Positions 35,244-44,189 of a stretch of DNA of 64,000 bases are shown piece after piece. Each line of letters begins with the position of its first letter. Position 1 is the first letter of the stretch. The notes beneath the pieces were generated by a model that worked only from the letters and a program-made list of their open reading frames with translations, had not been told where the DNA came from and searched no databases. Both the position numbers and the translations under genes were made by a program. The stretch is taken from assembly GCA_002363955.1 (NCBI GenBank), contig DEXE01000007.1, positions 148,335 to 212,334 on the forward strand, written 5' to 3'. Source of the stretch: Methylophaga sp. UBA3192 (GTDB taxonomy: Bacteria; Pseudomonadota; Gammaproteobacteria; Nitrosococcales; Methylophagaceae).

Positions 35244-35520
35244 ATTTAATTCCGATCATAGCGTCCTCGATTTATCTCTCTGATTTTTTTCTTACGCATG
35301 CCTCTTTCATATTTACCGCAAGCTTTTTGGTTTGTTACACCTAACTGAGAAAATGCAACAATTCTAAATAGTGTCAGTATCGGTCACTGCGTTATGCGAA
35401 TGCCCTTTGCAACTTCTAACAAGAAAATCTTCATTACTCCGTCAATAACAAATTTCTTTGTTTTTATTACTTCTATGCATGGCACTGAAATCAAAAAAAG
35501 CATAGAATAGCTAACTCTAT
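35244..35520. other. Spacer between tRNA-Ser and SRP RNA, no gene seen
   Basis: About 277 AT-rich bases without a supportable gene. Near its end, an 8-bp inverted repeat TTCTATGC / GCATAGAA (35471-35478, 35500-35507) overlaps a possible -10 box TAGAAT (35503-35508) for the SRP RNA; no good -35 box is visible. Confidence 0.5.
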
Positions 35521-35634
35521 GGTGGCCCAGCCGGTCTCCTCGCGACGATATGTTGGTTACCACGTCAGGCCCGGAAGGGAGCAGCGCAGCCATCGGACTC
35601 GGGCGCCGAGATTGGGCTGGTTTGGGTCACCACC
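35521..35634 (+). ncRNA. ffs: Signal recognition particle 4.5S RNA
   Basis: The universally conserved SRP domain IV is present: GTCAGGCCCGGAAGGGAGCA, containing the GGAA tetraloop and asymmetric loop that binds Ffh. Outer sequences GGTGGCCCAGCC and GGCTGG...GGGTCACC pair to close the long hairpin. Length is about 114 bases, as in E. coli. It lies just upstream of dnaX, a frequent neighbour in gammaproteobacteria. Exact ends are inferred from pairing. Confidence 0.95.
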
Positions 35635-35666
35635 CTTATGACCACATTGGGTATCTGACAAGCTGC

Positions 35667-37451
35667 ATGAGTTATCTGGTACTGGCCCGCAAGTGGCGCC
35701 CCAAAAAATTTGCCGAAGTTGTCGGCCAGCAGCATGTTTTACGCGCGCTGATCAACGGTCTTGATCAAGATCGCCTGCATCATGCTTTTCTGTTTGCCGG
35801 CACCCGTGGCGTGGGCAAAACCACATTGGCAAGGATCTTTGCCAAATCTCTCAACTGTGAACAAGGCATCAGCTCTACCCCTTGTGGTGTATGTAACAGC
35901 TGTGTTGAAGTCGACAATGGTCGGTTTGTTGATCTGATTGAGGTGGATGCGGCGTCACGTACCAAAGTCGATGATACCCGCGAACTGCTGGATAATGTTC
36001 AATACGCACCGAGTCGTGGACGTTATAAAGTCTATCTGATTGACGAAGTGCATATGCTGTCTACCAGCAGTTTTAATGCATTATTAAAAACGCTGGAAGA
36101 GCCCCCTCCCCACGTCAAATTCCTCTTTGCGACAACTGATCCACAAAAATTGCCAGTCACTATTTTATCGCGCTGTCTGCAATTTAATCTGCGTCGGCTG
36201 GATATCAGACAAATCGAAGATCATCTCGCGTTTATCCTGCAGCAGGAAAACATTGATTTTGAGGCCGAAGCTTTAAATCAAATTGCGTTTGCCGCCGATG
36301 GCAGCATGCGGGATGCGCTGAGTTTACTGGATCAGGCAATTGCCTTTGCCGGTGGAAAAGTCACCGCGGAAATTGTCAGCCAGATGCTGGGCAGTGTGTC
36401 ACAGCAGCAGTTAATTCAACTTCTCCAAGCGTTTGCTACAAAAGATGCTAAAGCCCTGCTGGCGCATACCGATGAGTTGGCCTCTTTAGGGCGTGATTTT
36501 GTCGTGGTGCTGGATGGTTTGATGACCAGCCTGCAACGTATTGCCACAATTCAATTGATTGCCGACACAGAAACGCTCGACCAGCAAGATGATGCGGCAC
36601 TTAAAAATTTCTCAGATGTTTTCAGCGTAGAAACGGTTCAACTGCTTTATCAGATTGCCCTGCATGGCAAGCGTGATATGCCATATGCAGCGGATCCACG
36701 CAGTGGTTTTGAAATGACCTTGTTACGGATGCTGAGTTTTCAGCCTCAAACAGTCAATAATAGTGCAGGACAGCCCCCCGCAAAAAAGCCGCAAACTAAT
36801 GCGAAACCGGTGCCTGCTCCGGCACCGCTGAGTCCATCAATTGAACCTGAAGCAAATTATTCCCCGGATGCGAATACCACAACTCCATATTCTGTGGCAG
36901 CCACGGGACAAACGGTTGCGCAGCAAACTGATACAGTCGCCGTTAAGATAGAAGAACCAACAATTGATCATAAAACGGCTTCGGTTGCAGCGGTTGAAAC
37001 AAAAACAGAATCAGCGGTAACTTCGGATTTGCCCATTTCTGAAGAAGTAGAGCAACTTGCCAGTTTAACCACTGCAAATTGGACGGCATTGATTGCGCAA
37101 TTAAAGTTGTCGGCTTTTGCCAGACAACTTGCCGATCATTGTGCATTTATCCGCACGGATAACAATAAAATCTATCTCTCCGTCGCGCCTGAACTACAGC
37201 ATCTGGCTAATGATAAATCGGTTACAAAACTACAAACAGCTGTCAGTAAACAACTGCAGTTTGAAGTCATATTAGTGTTCACTGAAGCAACAAATACAGA
37301 AAATATATCTACATTGGCTGCTGAGCGCGCGCAACAAGCCGCTGAGCTTCAACAAAATGCGGTTGATGCCATCCACAATGATCCTGTTGTGGAACAGATC
37401 AAAAATGCATTTAATGCTCGTATAATCGATACTACAATTAAACCCTTATAA
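35667..37451 (+). CDS. dnaX: DNA polymerase III subunits tau/gamma
   Basis: Clamp loader and replisome organiser. The 594-aa tau form has Walker A GTRGVGKTTLA, zinc-binding cysteines (CEQGISSTPCGVCNSC), DEVHMLS and the sensor LSRCLQFNLRR in the AAA+ part (about 1-370), a Pro/Ala/Thr-rich linker, and the C-terminal domain that contacts polymerase and helicase. A heptamer A AAA AAG at 36782-36788 should give a shorter gamma by -1 frameshifting (separate entry). The ATG at 35667 gives the family start SYLVLARKWRPKKF; an upstream start at 35550 would run through the SRP RNA gene and is rejected. Ribosome binding site is weak. Confidence 0.96.
   Translation: MSYLVLARKWRPKKFAEVVGQQHVLRALINGLDQDRLHHAFLFAGTRGVGKTTLARIFAKSLNCEQGISSTPCGVCNSCVEVDNGRFVDLIEVDAASRTKVDDTRELLDNVQYAPSRGRYKVYLIDEVHMLSTSSFNALLKTLEEPPPHVKFLFATTDPQKLPVTILSRCLQFNLRRLDIRQIEDHLAFILQQENIDFEAEALNQIAFAADGSMRDALSLLDQAIAFAGGKVTAEIVSQMLGSVSQQQLIQLLQAFATKDAKALLAHTDELASLGRDFVVVLDGLMTSLQRIATIQLIADTETLDQQDDAALKNFSDVFSVETVQLLYQIALHGKRDMPYAADPRSGFEMTLLRMLSFQPQTVNNSAGQPPAKKPQTNAKPVPAPAPLSPSIEPEANYSPDANTTTPYSVAATGQTVAQQTDTVAVKIEEPTIDHKTASVAAVETKTESAVTSDLPISEEVEQLASLTTANWTALIAQLKLSAFARQLADHCAFIRTDNNKIYLSVAPELQHLANDKSVTKLQTAVSKQLQFEVILVFTEATNTENISTLAAERAQQAAELQQNAVDAIHNDPVVEQIKNAFNARIIDTTIKPL
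36762..36827 (+). promoter_or_regulatory. Probable programmed -1 frameshift signal in dnaX
   Basis: A AAA AAG (36782-36788) lies in the frame X XXY YYZ, in the same GCA-AAA-AAG context as E. coli dnaX. After a -1 slip the reading continues for three codons to TAA at 36797-36799, giving a gamma protein of about 377 residues. An SD-like AGGA lies about 11 bases upstream. A 7-bp stem CGGTGCC / GGCACCG (36808-36814, 36821-36827) lies downstream, though 19 bases away, further than in E. coli. Confidence 0.75.
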
Positions 37452-37467
37452 CTAGTGAGGATCTCCT

Positions 37468-37776
37468 ATGAAAGGTGGATTAGGCAATCTGATGAAGCAG
37501 GCCCAGCAAATGCAGGCCAATATGCAAAAAGCCCAGGAAGAACTGGCCAATGTTGAAGTGACCGGCCAGGCGGGTGGTGGCATGGTACAAATTACCATGA
37601 CCGGGAAACACGATGTAAAACGGGTAAGTATTGAGGATAGTCTGTTTCAGGATGACAAGGACATGCTGGAAGATTTGATCGCTGCGGCAGTCAATGATGC
37701 CGTCAGACAGGTCGAAAAAACTACTCAGGAACGCATGGCCGGTATGATGCCTCCTGGTATGAAGATGCCTTTCTAA
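37468..37776 (+). CDS. ybaB: YbaB/EbfC nucleoid-associated protein
   Basis: A 102-aa dimeric DNA-binding protein of the YbaB/EbfC family. The Met/Gln-rich N-terminal helix (LMKQAQQMQANMQKAQEEL) and GQAGGGMVQITMTGKHDV are typical. GAGG precedes the start. Conserved dnaX-ybaB-recR order, with likely links to DNA repair or nucleoid structure. Confidence 0.95.
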   Translation: MKGGLGNLMKQAQQMQANMQKAQEELANVEVTGQAGGGMVQITMTGKHDVKRVSIEDSLFQDDKDMLEDLIAAAVNDAVRQVEKTTQERMAGMMPPGMKMPF

Positions 37777-37788
37777 TCTCAGGCAATT

Positions 37789-38388
37789 ATGGCGACTCTT
37801 GGACCCAGCATTGATCAACTGATTCAGGCTTTACGCTGTTTACCCGGTGTCGGGCCTAAATCAGCCCAGCGTATGACATTTCATCTGCTGGAGCGCGATC
37901 GTAGCGGTGGTGAACATCTGGCTGAAATGTTAAGTAAGGCACTCGCCAATGTAAAACATTGCCGTCGATGCCGGATTTTAAGTGAAGAAGATATTTGCAG
38001 TCGTTGCAGTGACTCTTCTCGTCGTGACGATCAACTGTGTATTGTCGAGATGCCCAGCGATGTGATTGCAATTGAACAGGCTACCCATTATCGAGGTCAA
38101 TATTTTGTGCTTACCGGCCATTTATCTCCGTTAGATGGTATTGGACCTGAAGCACTGGGGATTCCTGATCTTATCGAACGGTTTGATCAGAAAACTGTTT
38201 CTGAAGTTATTCTGGCAACCAATCCGACTGTTGAAGGACAGGCCACGGCGCATTACATCAGTGAACTGGCACGGGCAAGAGAAATACATGTAACACGTTT
38301 GGCGCATGGTATTCCATTGGGGGGTGAACTTGAATATGTTGACAGTGGTACACTTTCTCATGCATTTTCTGGACGAGAATCTTATTAA
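37789..38388 (+). CDS. recR: Recombination protein RecR
   Basis: Acts with RecF and RecO to load RecA at single-strand gaps. The 199-aa protein has an N-terminal helix-hairpin-helix (LRCLPGVGPKSAQRM), a zinc finger with CRRCRILSEEDICSRCSD, and a TOPRIM domain (LCIVEMPSDV; LTGHLSPLDGIGPE). It follows ybaB by 12 bases. Confidence 0.97.
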   Translation: MATLGPSIDQLIQALRCLPGVGPKSAQRMTFHLLERDRSGGEHLAEMLSKALANVKHCRRCRILSEEDICSRCSDSSRRDDQLCIVEMPSDVIAIEQATHYRGQYFVLTGHLSPLDGIGPEALGIPDLIERFDQKTVSEVILATNPTVEGQATAHYISELARAREIHVTRLAHGIPLGGELEYVDSGTLSHAFSGRESY

Positions 38389-38417
38389 CCGAACGTAAAC
38401 ATTAAGAGCGGCTTTAC

Positions 38418-39596
38418 ATGACGGATATCTATACGGCATATGACTCACTGAAAAGCTTTAACGGTCTCATTCACCGCCAGCCATTATTTCTATCCAAAAA
38501 GCTTGATGTTGACAGCTATCACCTGACATTTCTTGACATCAATGGTAACCCGCTAAATGAAGACTCACCGGTTCCCGATTTTTTGTCGCAGCTATCTGAT
38601 ATTCTGCAGGCAATAAACCACAATCAAAAAACCTTATTGACGATTCCCGCCTCATGGCAACAAGCGCTTTTTGATTACGCCATGCCAGGTATAGATTTAA
38701 TTATTGAAGCAAATGAAAAATCGTTATCCAAACCGGCCAGTACGCATGTAAGTTATGCTACTGATGCCAGAAATAATGTAGGCCAGACCCAAACTTTATT
38801 GATCGACCTGGATACATTCTCTGCAGATGAGATAACCGCAAACTTACCCCAGTGGCGCCAACAACATGAAGTGCTATGTGCCTTGAACGTCAACGTACTC
38901 AAGCAGTTCAGTTTGTGCCAGCTTCACGATATAGACTTACTTCAGGGTTTTTTCTACACCTTACCGGATACTTCCCACGATAAGAATGTTGACCCTGCGG
39001 CGCAAACGCTGATGGAACTTTTAGTCAAGCTGCAGGATCCAGAGGTAGAAGTTGATGAACTGGCTGAAATTATTAATCAGGACGTGGCGTTAAGTTATAA
39101 GTTACTTCGTTTGATTAACTCAGCATTTTTTGGTCTACCCCGCGAAGTCGGCAGTACCCGCCAGGCTGTTGTGATGCTGGGACAAAATAAAATTAAAACC
39201 TGGGCCAGCCTGTTATGCCTGTCTGGCCTTGATAATAAACCCAGTGAGCTTCGCACCACCGCGATGATTCGAGGCAGAATGTGCGAATTGCTGGCGAAAT
39301 ACTATAAAGGCCATTCCGATGTCTTTTTTGCTGCTGGCTTGTTTTCCACGCTTGATGCCTTAATGGATAAACCGCTTGAAGTACTATTACAAGACCTGCC
39401 GTTAAGCGAAGAACTGCACTCCGCCCTTTTACTTAAAGAAGGCGTTGCCGGTACCGCACTTAACCAGGTATTGAATTATGAGCGGGGCAACTGGTCTGCA
39501 ATTGATTATTCCGTAGTGAGTGCCGAAGCACTCCTGGCAGCCTATCTGGACGCACTTTTCTGGGCCAAAGAGCTTAATCTACAGTTAAACGATTAA
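38418..39596 (+). CDS. Degenerate EAL plus HDOD domain protein
   Basis: A 392-aa cytoplasmic protein of the YuxH/CdgJ-like class. Residues 1-195 follow the layout of an EAL phosphodiesterase (IYTAYDSL..RQPLF..., later IDLLQGFFYT) but lack the EAL signature and metal ligands, so no c-di-GMP hydrolysis is expected. Residues about 200-390 are an HDOD domain (EIINQDVALSYKLLRLINSA, FGLPREVGSTRQAVVMLG). Proteins of this type act as signalling scaffolds in motility or c-di-GMP output. Starts 29 bases after recR; stop and aat start overlap (TAATG). Confidence 0.88.
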   Translation: MTDIYTAYDSLKSFNGLIHRQPLFLSKKLDVDSYHLTFLDINGNPLNEDSPVPDFLSQLSDILQAINHNQKTLLTIPASWQQALFDYAMPGIDLIIEANEKSLSKPASTHVSYATDARNNVGQTQTLLIDLDTFSADEITANLPQWRQQHEVLCALNVNVLKQFSLCQLHDIDLLQGFFYTLPDTSHDKNVDPAAQTLMELLVKLQDPEVEVDELAEIINQDVALSYKLLRLINSAFFGLPREVGSTRQAVVMLGQNKIKTWASLLCLSGLDNKPSELRTTAMIRGRMCELLAKYYKGHSDVFFAAGLFSTLDALMDKPLEVLLQDLPLSEELHSALLLKEGVAGTALNQVLNYERGNWSAIDYSVVSAEALLAAYLDALFWAKELNLQLND

Positions 39597-40318
39597 TGGC
39601 TATCAGCTGGTTAGGATCCTCAGTGGACAGTCCGTTCCCACCAGTTGAACAGACAACCTCACATGGCTTATTAGCTGCTGGTGGAGACCTGTCTGTTACG
39701 CGATTACTGAATGCTTACCGCCAAGGTATTTTCCCCTGGTTCAATGCTTATGATCCGATTTTATGGTGGAGCCCTGATCCCCGCATGGTATTCGAAACCG
39801 ATAAGATCCACATCAGTAAAAGCTTAAAAAAAGCCTTACGACAAAAACCTTTTCGCATTACATTTGACCAAGATTTTAAAGCGGTTATGCAGGCCTGCGC
39901 CGCACCTCGACTGAAAATGCCTGTCGATCAACATGAAACCTGGATTCATAATGAAATGATAGCGGCTTATACAGAATTGCATCAGACAGGTTATGCCCAT
40001 AGTGTGGAATGTTGGCAGGATGGACAGCTTGTTGGTGGTGTTTATGGTGTGGCCATTGGCAAAATGTTTTTTGGTGAATCCATGTTCAGTTTTAAAACAA
40101 ATGCTTCAAAAATTGCCCTGATTGCCCTCTCCCGGCAGCTCAGATTATGGGGTTATCCACTAATTGATTGCCAGGTGTATTCTGAACACTTGGCACGTCT
40201 TGGAGCAGTCACACTACCAAGAGAACAATTTGTTGAGCGGGTGCAAAAACTGTGTTCCTTATCTGGCCAGTCTGGCAGTTGGCAAACCAGCGCGTTACCG
40301 TTTGTTTATGAGCCTTGA
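39596..40318 (+). CDS. aat: Leucyl/phenylalanyl-tRNA-protein transferase
   Basis: N-degron enzyme that adds Leu or Phe to proteins with N-terminal Lys or Arg for ClpSAP degradation. The 240-aa product has GLLAAGGDLSVTRLLNAYRQGIFPWF (shown here by its parts GLLAAGGDLS and YRQGIFPWF), WWSPDPRMV and GGVYGVAIGKMFFGESMFS. It overlaps bpt by 11 bases. Confidence 0.97.
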   Translation: MAISWLGSSVDSPFPPVEQTTSHGLLAAGGDLSVTRLLNAYRQGIFPWFNAYDPILWWSPDPRMVFETDKIHISKSLKKALRQKPFRITFDQDFKAVMQACAAPRLKMPVDQHETWIHNEMIAAYTELHQTGYAHSVECWQDGQLVGGVYGVAIGKMFFGESMFSFKTNASKIALIALSRQLRLWGYPLIDCQVYSEHLARLGAVTLPREQFVERVQKLCSLSGQSGSWQTSALPFVYEP

Positions 40319-41021
40319 TTTTTATCAGGACAGGCCACATGCCTGCTCTTATCTGGAAGATCGTTTAGCGCGAAACATTTATCCGGATCCGCTGCGCCCA
40401 CTGACAAATACGCTTTACAGTCAACTTATCCAGCATGGTTTCCGCCGCAGTGGAGAGCACGTCTACCGACCTTTCTGTCCGGCATGCGATGCCTGTGTAC
40501 CGGTCAGGATTGATGTTAATAACTTCCGGCCAAACCGCAGTCAACGGCGTTGCTTGCGCAACAATAATGATATTGACATCGTTATCAAGCCAGCTAATTT
40601 TAATGCCGAACATTACGAACTTTATCAGCGCTATCTGGCACATCGTCATCCCGGTGGCGGAATGGATAATCCAAGCAAAGAAACCTATCTCCAGTTTCTC
40701 ACCAGCAGCTGGAGCGATACGGCGTTTATAGAATTCCGAGCGCGAGAGAAGTTACTGGCAGTTGCCATTACAGATTTTGTCACTGATGCCGCTTCAGCTT
40801 TCTACACGTTCTTTGATCCTGAGTTGTCGGCGAGAAGTTTAGGTACTTTTGCTATTCTCAAACAGGTTGAATTAGCCCAACAACAAAATCTGTCGTGGTT
40901 GTATTTAGGCTACTGGATTGGTGATAGTCCTAAAATGCGTTACAAGAGTCGTTTCTCTGCTTTACAACAATTTAATGGTCAATGGCAAAACTTTGATAAA
41001 AAAACTTTGAATAATCAGTGA
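40308..41021 (+). CDS. bpt: Aspartate/glutamate leucyltransferase
   Basis: Adds Leu to N-terminal Asp or Glu, feeding the same N-degron pathway as Aat; related to eukaryotic Ate1. The 237-aa protein shows the N-terminal FRRSGEHVYRPFCPACDACVP cysteines in part as CPACDAC, and C-terminal YLGYWIGDSPKMRYKSRF. The ATG at 40308 lies in the aat coding end; an earlier start adds 48 residues inside aat and is rejected. The aat-bpt-infA order is widespread in gammaproteobacteria. Confidence 0.96.
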   Translation: MSLDFYQDRPHACSYLEDRLARNIYPDPLRPLTNTLYSQLIQHGFRRSGEHVYRPFCPACDACVPVRIDVNNFRPNRSQRRCLRNNNDIDIVIKPANFNAEHYELYQRYLAHRHPGGGMDNPSKETYLQFLTSSWSDTAFIEFRAREKLLAVAITDFVTDAASAFYTFFDPELSARSLGTFAILKQVELAQQQNLSWLYLGYWIGDSPKMRYKSRFSALQQFNGQWQNFDKKTLNNQ

Positions 41022-41069
41022 TATTACGGCAAAATGGATCTTTTAATCGCTAGGTAAAATCAGACCTGT

Positions 41070-41288
41070 ATGGCAAAAGAAGATCATATTGAATTCGAAG
41101 GCACTGTCATTGACACCATGCCTAATACTACTTTCCGTGTCGAACTGGAAAATGGTCATGTTGTGACAGCACATATTTCGGGGAAAATGCGTAAAAACTA
41201 TATCCGCATTCTTACCGGAGACAAGGTGACTGTTCAGCTGACTCCCTACGATTTAAGCAAAGGCCGCATCGTCTATCGCGCCCGTTAA
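41070..41288 (+). CDS. infA: Translation initiation factor IF-1
   Basis: A 72-aa S1/OB-fold protein that binds the ribosomal A site during initiation. The sequence MAKEDHIEFEGTVIDTMPN and the C-terminal LSKGRIVYRAR are family hallmarks, and 72 residues is the standard length. It may have its own promoter in the 48-base gap after bpt. Confidence 0.99.
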   Translation: MAKEDHIEFEGTVIDTMPNTTFRVELENGHVVTAHISGKMRKNYIRILTGDKVTVQLTPYDLSKGRIVYRAR

Positions 41289-41337
41289 TCGCTTAAGCTA
41301 TCAATTCTCTTTACTAGTTTTGTTGTTCAATTACGTT

Positions 41338-41823
41338 TTAATGCTGTCGCCAGGCAGCAGCAATTGCCAAAACTAACATTCCCACAAAGGCCAGCAGCGT
41401 CCACGCAGGTATACTGAGGTTCAGGAATGTCCATGACACTTCCGCGCATTCTCCTGAGCCTCTTAACACTAAAGACAATGCGTCGGACAAGGGAAAGTTT
41501 TCCATAATAAAGCCCATTCCCGGGCCACAGCTTGGTACCTGATCGGCAGGCAGGTTTTGCAACCAGACATGTCGCGCAGAAATTGCCGCCCCCAGTATCG
41601 CCGAGAAACTAATTAGCCCTGCATAAACTTTAATCCCTGTTTTTGCCGGATTATGGATGGCTGCTACCAGAAAAAATATCCCCGTTATTAACACCATGAC
41701 ACGTTGCAGAATACATAATGGGCAAGGTTCTAATTCCAGTACATGCTGCATATAAACAGATGCCAGCAATAAACTCAGACAAAATAAAAACCCGCCAAAC
41801 AAAAGCTTGCGTGCAGTGCTCAA
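41338..41823 (-). CDS. dsbB: Disulfide bond formation protein DsbB
   Basis: Inner-membrane quinone reductase that reoxidises DsbA. The 161-aa protein has four membrane helices and both periplasmic Cys pairs: CPLC (near 37-40) and the second pair in PSCGPGMGF and SGECAEV. GGAGGAAAC precedes the start. Convergent with infA; no obvious terminator in between. Confidence 0.95.
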   Translation of the reverse strand: MSTARKLLFGGFLFCLSLLLASVYMQHVLELEPCPLCILQRVMVLITGIFFLVAAIHNPAKTGIKVYAGLISFSAILGAAISARHVWLQNLPADQVPSCGPGMGFIMENFPLSDALSLVLRGSGECAEVSWTFLNLSIPAWTLLAFVGMLVLAIAAAWRQH

Positions 41824-41893
41824 AACGGTTTCCTCCGTTGGATTAATTTGTGCTAAGTTAACTTAAAAACCGCAGCAGATAAAGGGTTAAGTC

Positions 41894-42406
41894 ATGTCAG
41901 ATAATAACTTCGAAGAAAAGTTCACAGCGGCCTATGACAAAATGATGGAACGCATTCATCATTTTTTTGATGATGCCGAAAAAAATGCAGTTCCCACTCT
42001 CAAACAACGTATTGAGCTGGCGAAGCTAAGAGCCATTGAGCTGCGGGAAATAACGGCAGAAGAAGCCGATAAAATTGCTTATTATGTCGAGCGTGATTTG
42101 CAGGATGCCGCGAATTATCTGGAAACCACAGGGAAAGAATTTTCCACCTGGTTCAATTTTGATTTACAACTGGTTGAAGACCGGCTTTATGAATTATTTG
42201 CCTCTGTTGCCGACCGGACCCGGCTTGAACTTGGTCAATTAGCGAATCAGGCGCAGATGGCTCAGCAATATCACACCGGCGAAATTACCGGCATAGGCTC
42301 TCTGGTTTGCGATTCCTGTGGTTCAGAAATGCATTTTAAAAAAACCGGACGCATTCCACCGTGCCCAAAATGTCACCATACTGAATTCAAGCGCCATTCA
42401 AAATAA
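41894..42406 (+). CDS. Zinc-ribbon protein, DUF1451 (YbeL-like)
   Basis: A 170-aa cytoplasmic protein. The N-terminal two-thirds is helical and charged (AYDKMMERIHHFFDDAEK), and the C terminus is a zinc ribbon with CDSCG and CPKCHH. This matches the DUF1451 family of E. coli YbeL, of unknown function. Convergent with roxA, 3 bases apart. Confidence 0.88.
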   Translation: MSDNNFEEKFTAAYDKMMERIHHFFDDAEKNAVPTLKQRIELAKLRAIELREITAEEADKIAYYVERDLQDAANYLETTGKEFSTWFNFDLQLVEDRLYELFASVADRTRLELGQLANQAQMAQQYHTGEITGIGSLVCDSCGSEMHFKKTGRIPPCPKCHHTEFKRHSK

Positions 42407-42409
42407 GTT

Positions 42410-43588
42410 TTAGACAAACTCTTCCGGCCAATAGAAGGCACCTTCGGCAATCAGTTCACAACAGACATCGGCTAATACAGGATATTTGCGTAAACACTGC
42501 CAGTCCTGATGATTAAGCTGGGCTTTAGTGGTGAACCAAGAGAGATGTTCTGCAGCGGCAAGTTCAACGCAATAGGCTTCCCCGGCTACAAATAAATACG
42601 CCTTGGCAGAGTCTTTATGCCAGGCAAAGCGAATATACACATTGCGTTGTAAATATTCGCCGTTATTAAATCGTTTCTCCAACTCATCGAGCTTAGGTTT
42701 ATCGGTGATAAATTCGTCGGCCAAAACCTCTAAGGTTGATTTTGTCTCGGTGACCAGCCGCCCAACAGCTAATGACATCAACCCGGTATTTTCATTTATG
42801 GTGTCCAGCAATAATTTCTGAAACCGCTGTATTGCGTTAGCATCAATCTCCGTTGCTGAAAACGTTACGTTTATATCAGCATCGGCGTAGAGTCGCTCGG
42901 CAATATCCTGCTCCTGCAGTGTGTGACTGAAAGCATCAAGCAACTGTAACTGCGATGGGGCTCTAAAACCTACCGAAAACGTCAAACATGGATTTAATGC
43001 CACACCATGATGCGCATAATGAGGCGGTAAATAAAGCATATCACCCGGTTGCAAATCCCATTGTTGTTCCGCTGAAAACTGCTGCAAAATACGCATATCA
43101 GTATCATCTCTGAATATGGCGTTATCTAACGGTTTATCGCTGATTTGCCAGCGTCGCGTCCCCTGTGCCTGTAACAAAAAAACATCATAACTATCGGTAT
43201 GCGGTCCAACGGATCCCCCTTCCGGTGCATAACTGATCATCACATCATCGCGGCGCCAGTCTGCCAGAAAGTCAAAAGCCGCCAGCAGATTCTGTAACGG
43301 TGGATAATGCTTATCCATATCCTGAACCAGCAAAGTCCAGTGCGTTTCGGGTAATGCAGCAAAATCGCTTTCATCGAAAGGGCCATGTTTTAACTGCCAG
43401 GGCTTTTCCCCAAACTCCTGAATCAAACGTGACTCAATATCCTCTTCGCCAGCAAAGCTCGCCAAATCATCGGGGGTCAGCTCGCTCACAGGCAGAGGAA
43501 AAGCCTGACGAATAACGAATGGTTTTTTTTGCCAGTACTCAGCCAGAAACTGCTGCTGGCTTAAACCGGTATTAAAAAACGCCGTCAT
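42410..43588 (-). CDS. roxA: Ribosomal protein L16 arginine hydroxylase (RoxA/YcfD)
   Basis: JmjC-type 2-oxoglutarate and Fe(II) oxygenase; E. coli YcfD hydroxylates Arg81 of L16. The 392-aa protein has WQKKPFVIRQAFP near the N terminus, the iron-binding HxD in GPHTDSYDVF, and the distal His in YLPPHYAHHGVAL. The C-terminal half is the winged-helix dimer region. ATGA overlap with the phosphatase gene upstream. Confidence 0.93.
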   Translation of the reverse strand: MTAFFNTGLSQQQFLAEYWQKKPFVIRQAFPLPVSELTPDDLASFAGEEDIESRLIQEFGEKPWQLKHGPFDESDFAALPETHWTLLVQDMDKHYPPLQNLLAAFDFLADWRRDDVMISYAPEGGSVGPHTDSYDVFLLQAQGTRRWQISDKPLDNAIFRDDTDMRILQQFSAEQQWDLQPGDMLYLPPHYAHHGVALNPCLTFSVGFRAPSQLQLLDAFSHTLQEQDIAERLYADADINVTFSATEIDANAIQRFQKLLLDTINENTGLMSLAVGRLVTETKSTLEVLADEFITDKPKLDELEKRFNNGEYLQRNVYIRFAWHKDSAKAYLFVAGEAYCVELAAAEHLSWFTTKAQLNHQDWQCLRKYPVLADVCCELIAEGAFYWPEEFV

Positions 43589-44184
43589 AGTTTTCCTGCA
43601 TGAAACTGTAATTGGGGATAGAGTCTGGGGCCTTCGTTGTAAATAACAATACGGCTAACCGAGGCATAAGGAACCTGGATGCGAAACATGGCTTCCAGAG
43701 GCATCGCCAGGACCTGAGTAAGAATCATACGAATAACACCTGAATGGGCAACCAGCAGAATATGTTTGTCTGCATGCTGTTCCAGCAAGGTTTGCCAGGC
43801 CTGTTGAATGCGCCGTTGAAAATCGAGCAATGGTTCTGCATTGGCAGGTGTATTACGGATGGGATCTTCATAGAAAGCATAAAATGCCGCTTTATCCTGT
43901 TGTTCCAGTTCACTGGCCGTTTTGCCTTCCCAGTCACCAAAACCTATTTCGGTAAATTGTGTATCCAGTTGTAGTGGAATGGCATGCTTAACTTCAAGCT
44001 CTTTGGCAAAATCCGCACAACGACTCAATGTCGAACTGACAATTTGCTGCCAGGGTGGATTATCCATGGTGGCAGATCGCATTTGCTGCCAGCCCAACTC
44101 ACTTAACGGATCATCCAGTTGACCACGATATCGTTTACCGCCCTGGGGTTCACCATGACGTATCAAATCAATCAAAAAAGCCAT
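43585..44184 (-). CDS. Histidine phosphatase family protein (CobC-like)
   Basis: A 199-aa phosphoglycerate mutase-like phosphatase with the catalytic RHG near residue 10 (LIRHGEP), SELGWQQM, acid Glu in FTEIGFGDWEG, and VAHSGVIRMIL near 145. It resembles CobC alpha-ribazole phosphatase of cobamide assembly. A cobalamin-type importer lies 3.4 kb away, but no other cobamide genes are present, so specificity is unproven. Joined to roxA by ATGA. Confidence 0.85.
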   Translation of the reverse strand: MAFLIDLIRHGEPQGGKRYRGQLDDPLSELGWQQMRSATMDNPPWQQIVSSTLSRCADFAKELEVKHAIPLQLDTQFTEIGFGDWEGKTASELEQQDKAAFYAFYEDPIRNTPANAEPLLDFQRRIQQAWQTLLEQHADKHILLVAHSGVIRMILTQVLAMPLEAMFRIQVPYASVSRIVIYNEGPRLYPQLQFHAGKL

Positions 44185-44189
44185 AATGT

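Noticed and set aside
35550..35666. N-terminal extension of dnaX starting at 35550
   Set aside because: It lies inside the SRP RNA gene and has no homology; the family N terminus begins at 35667.
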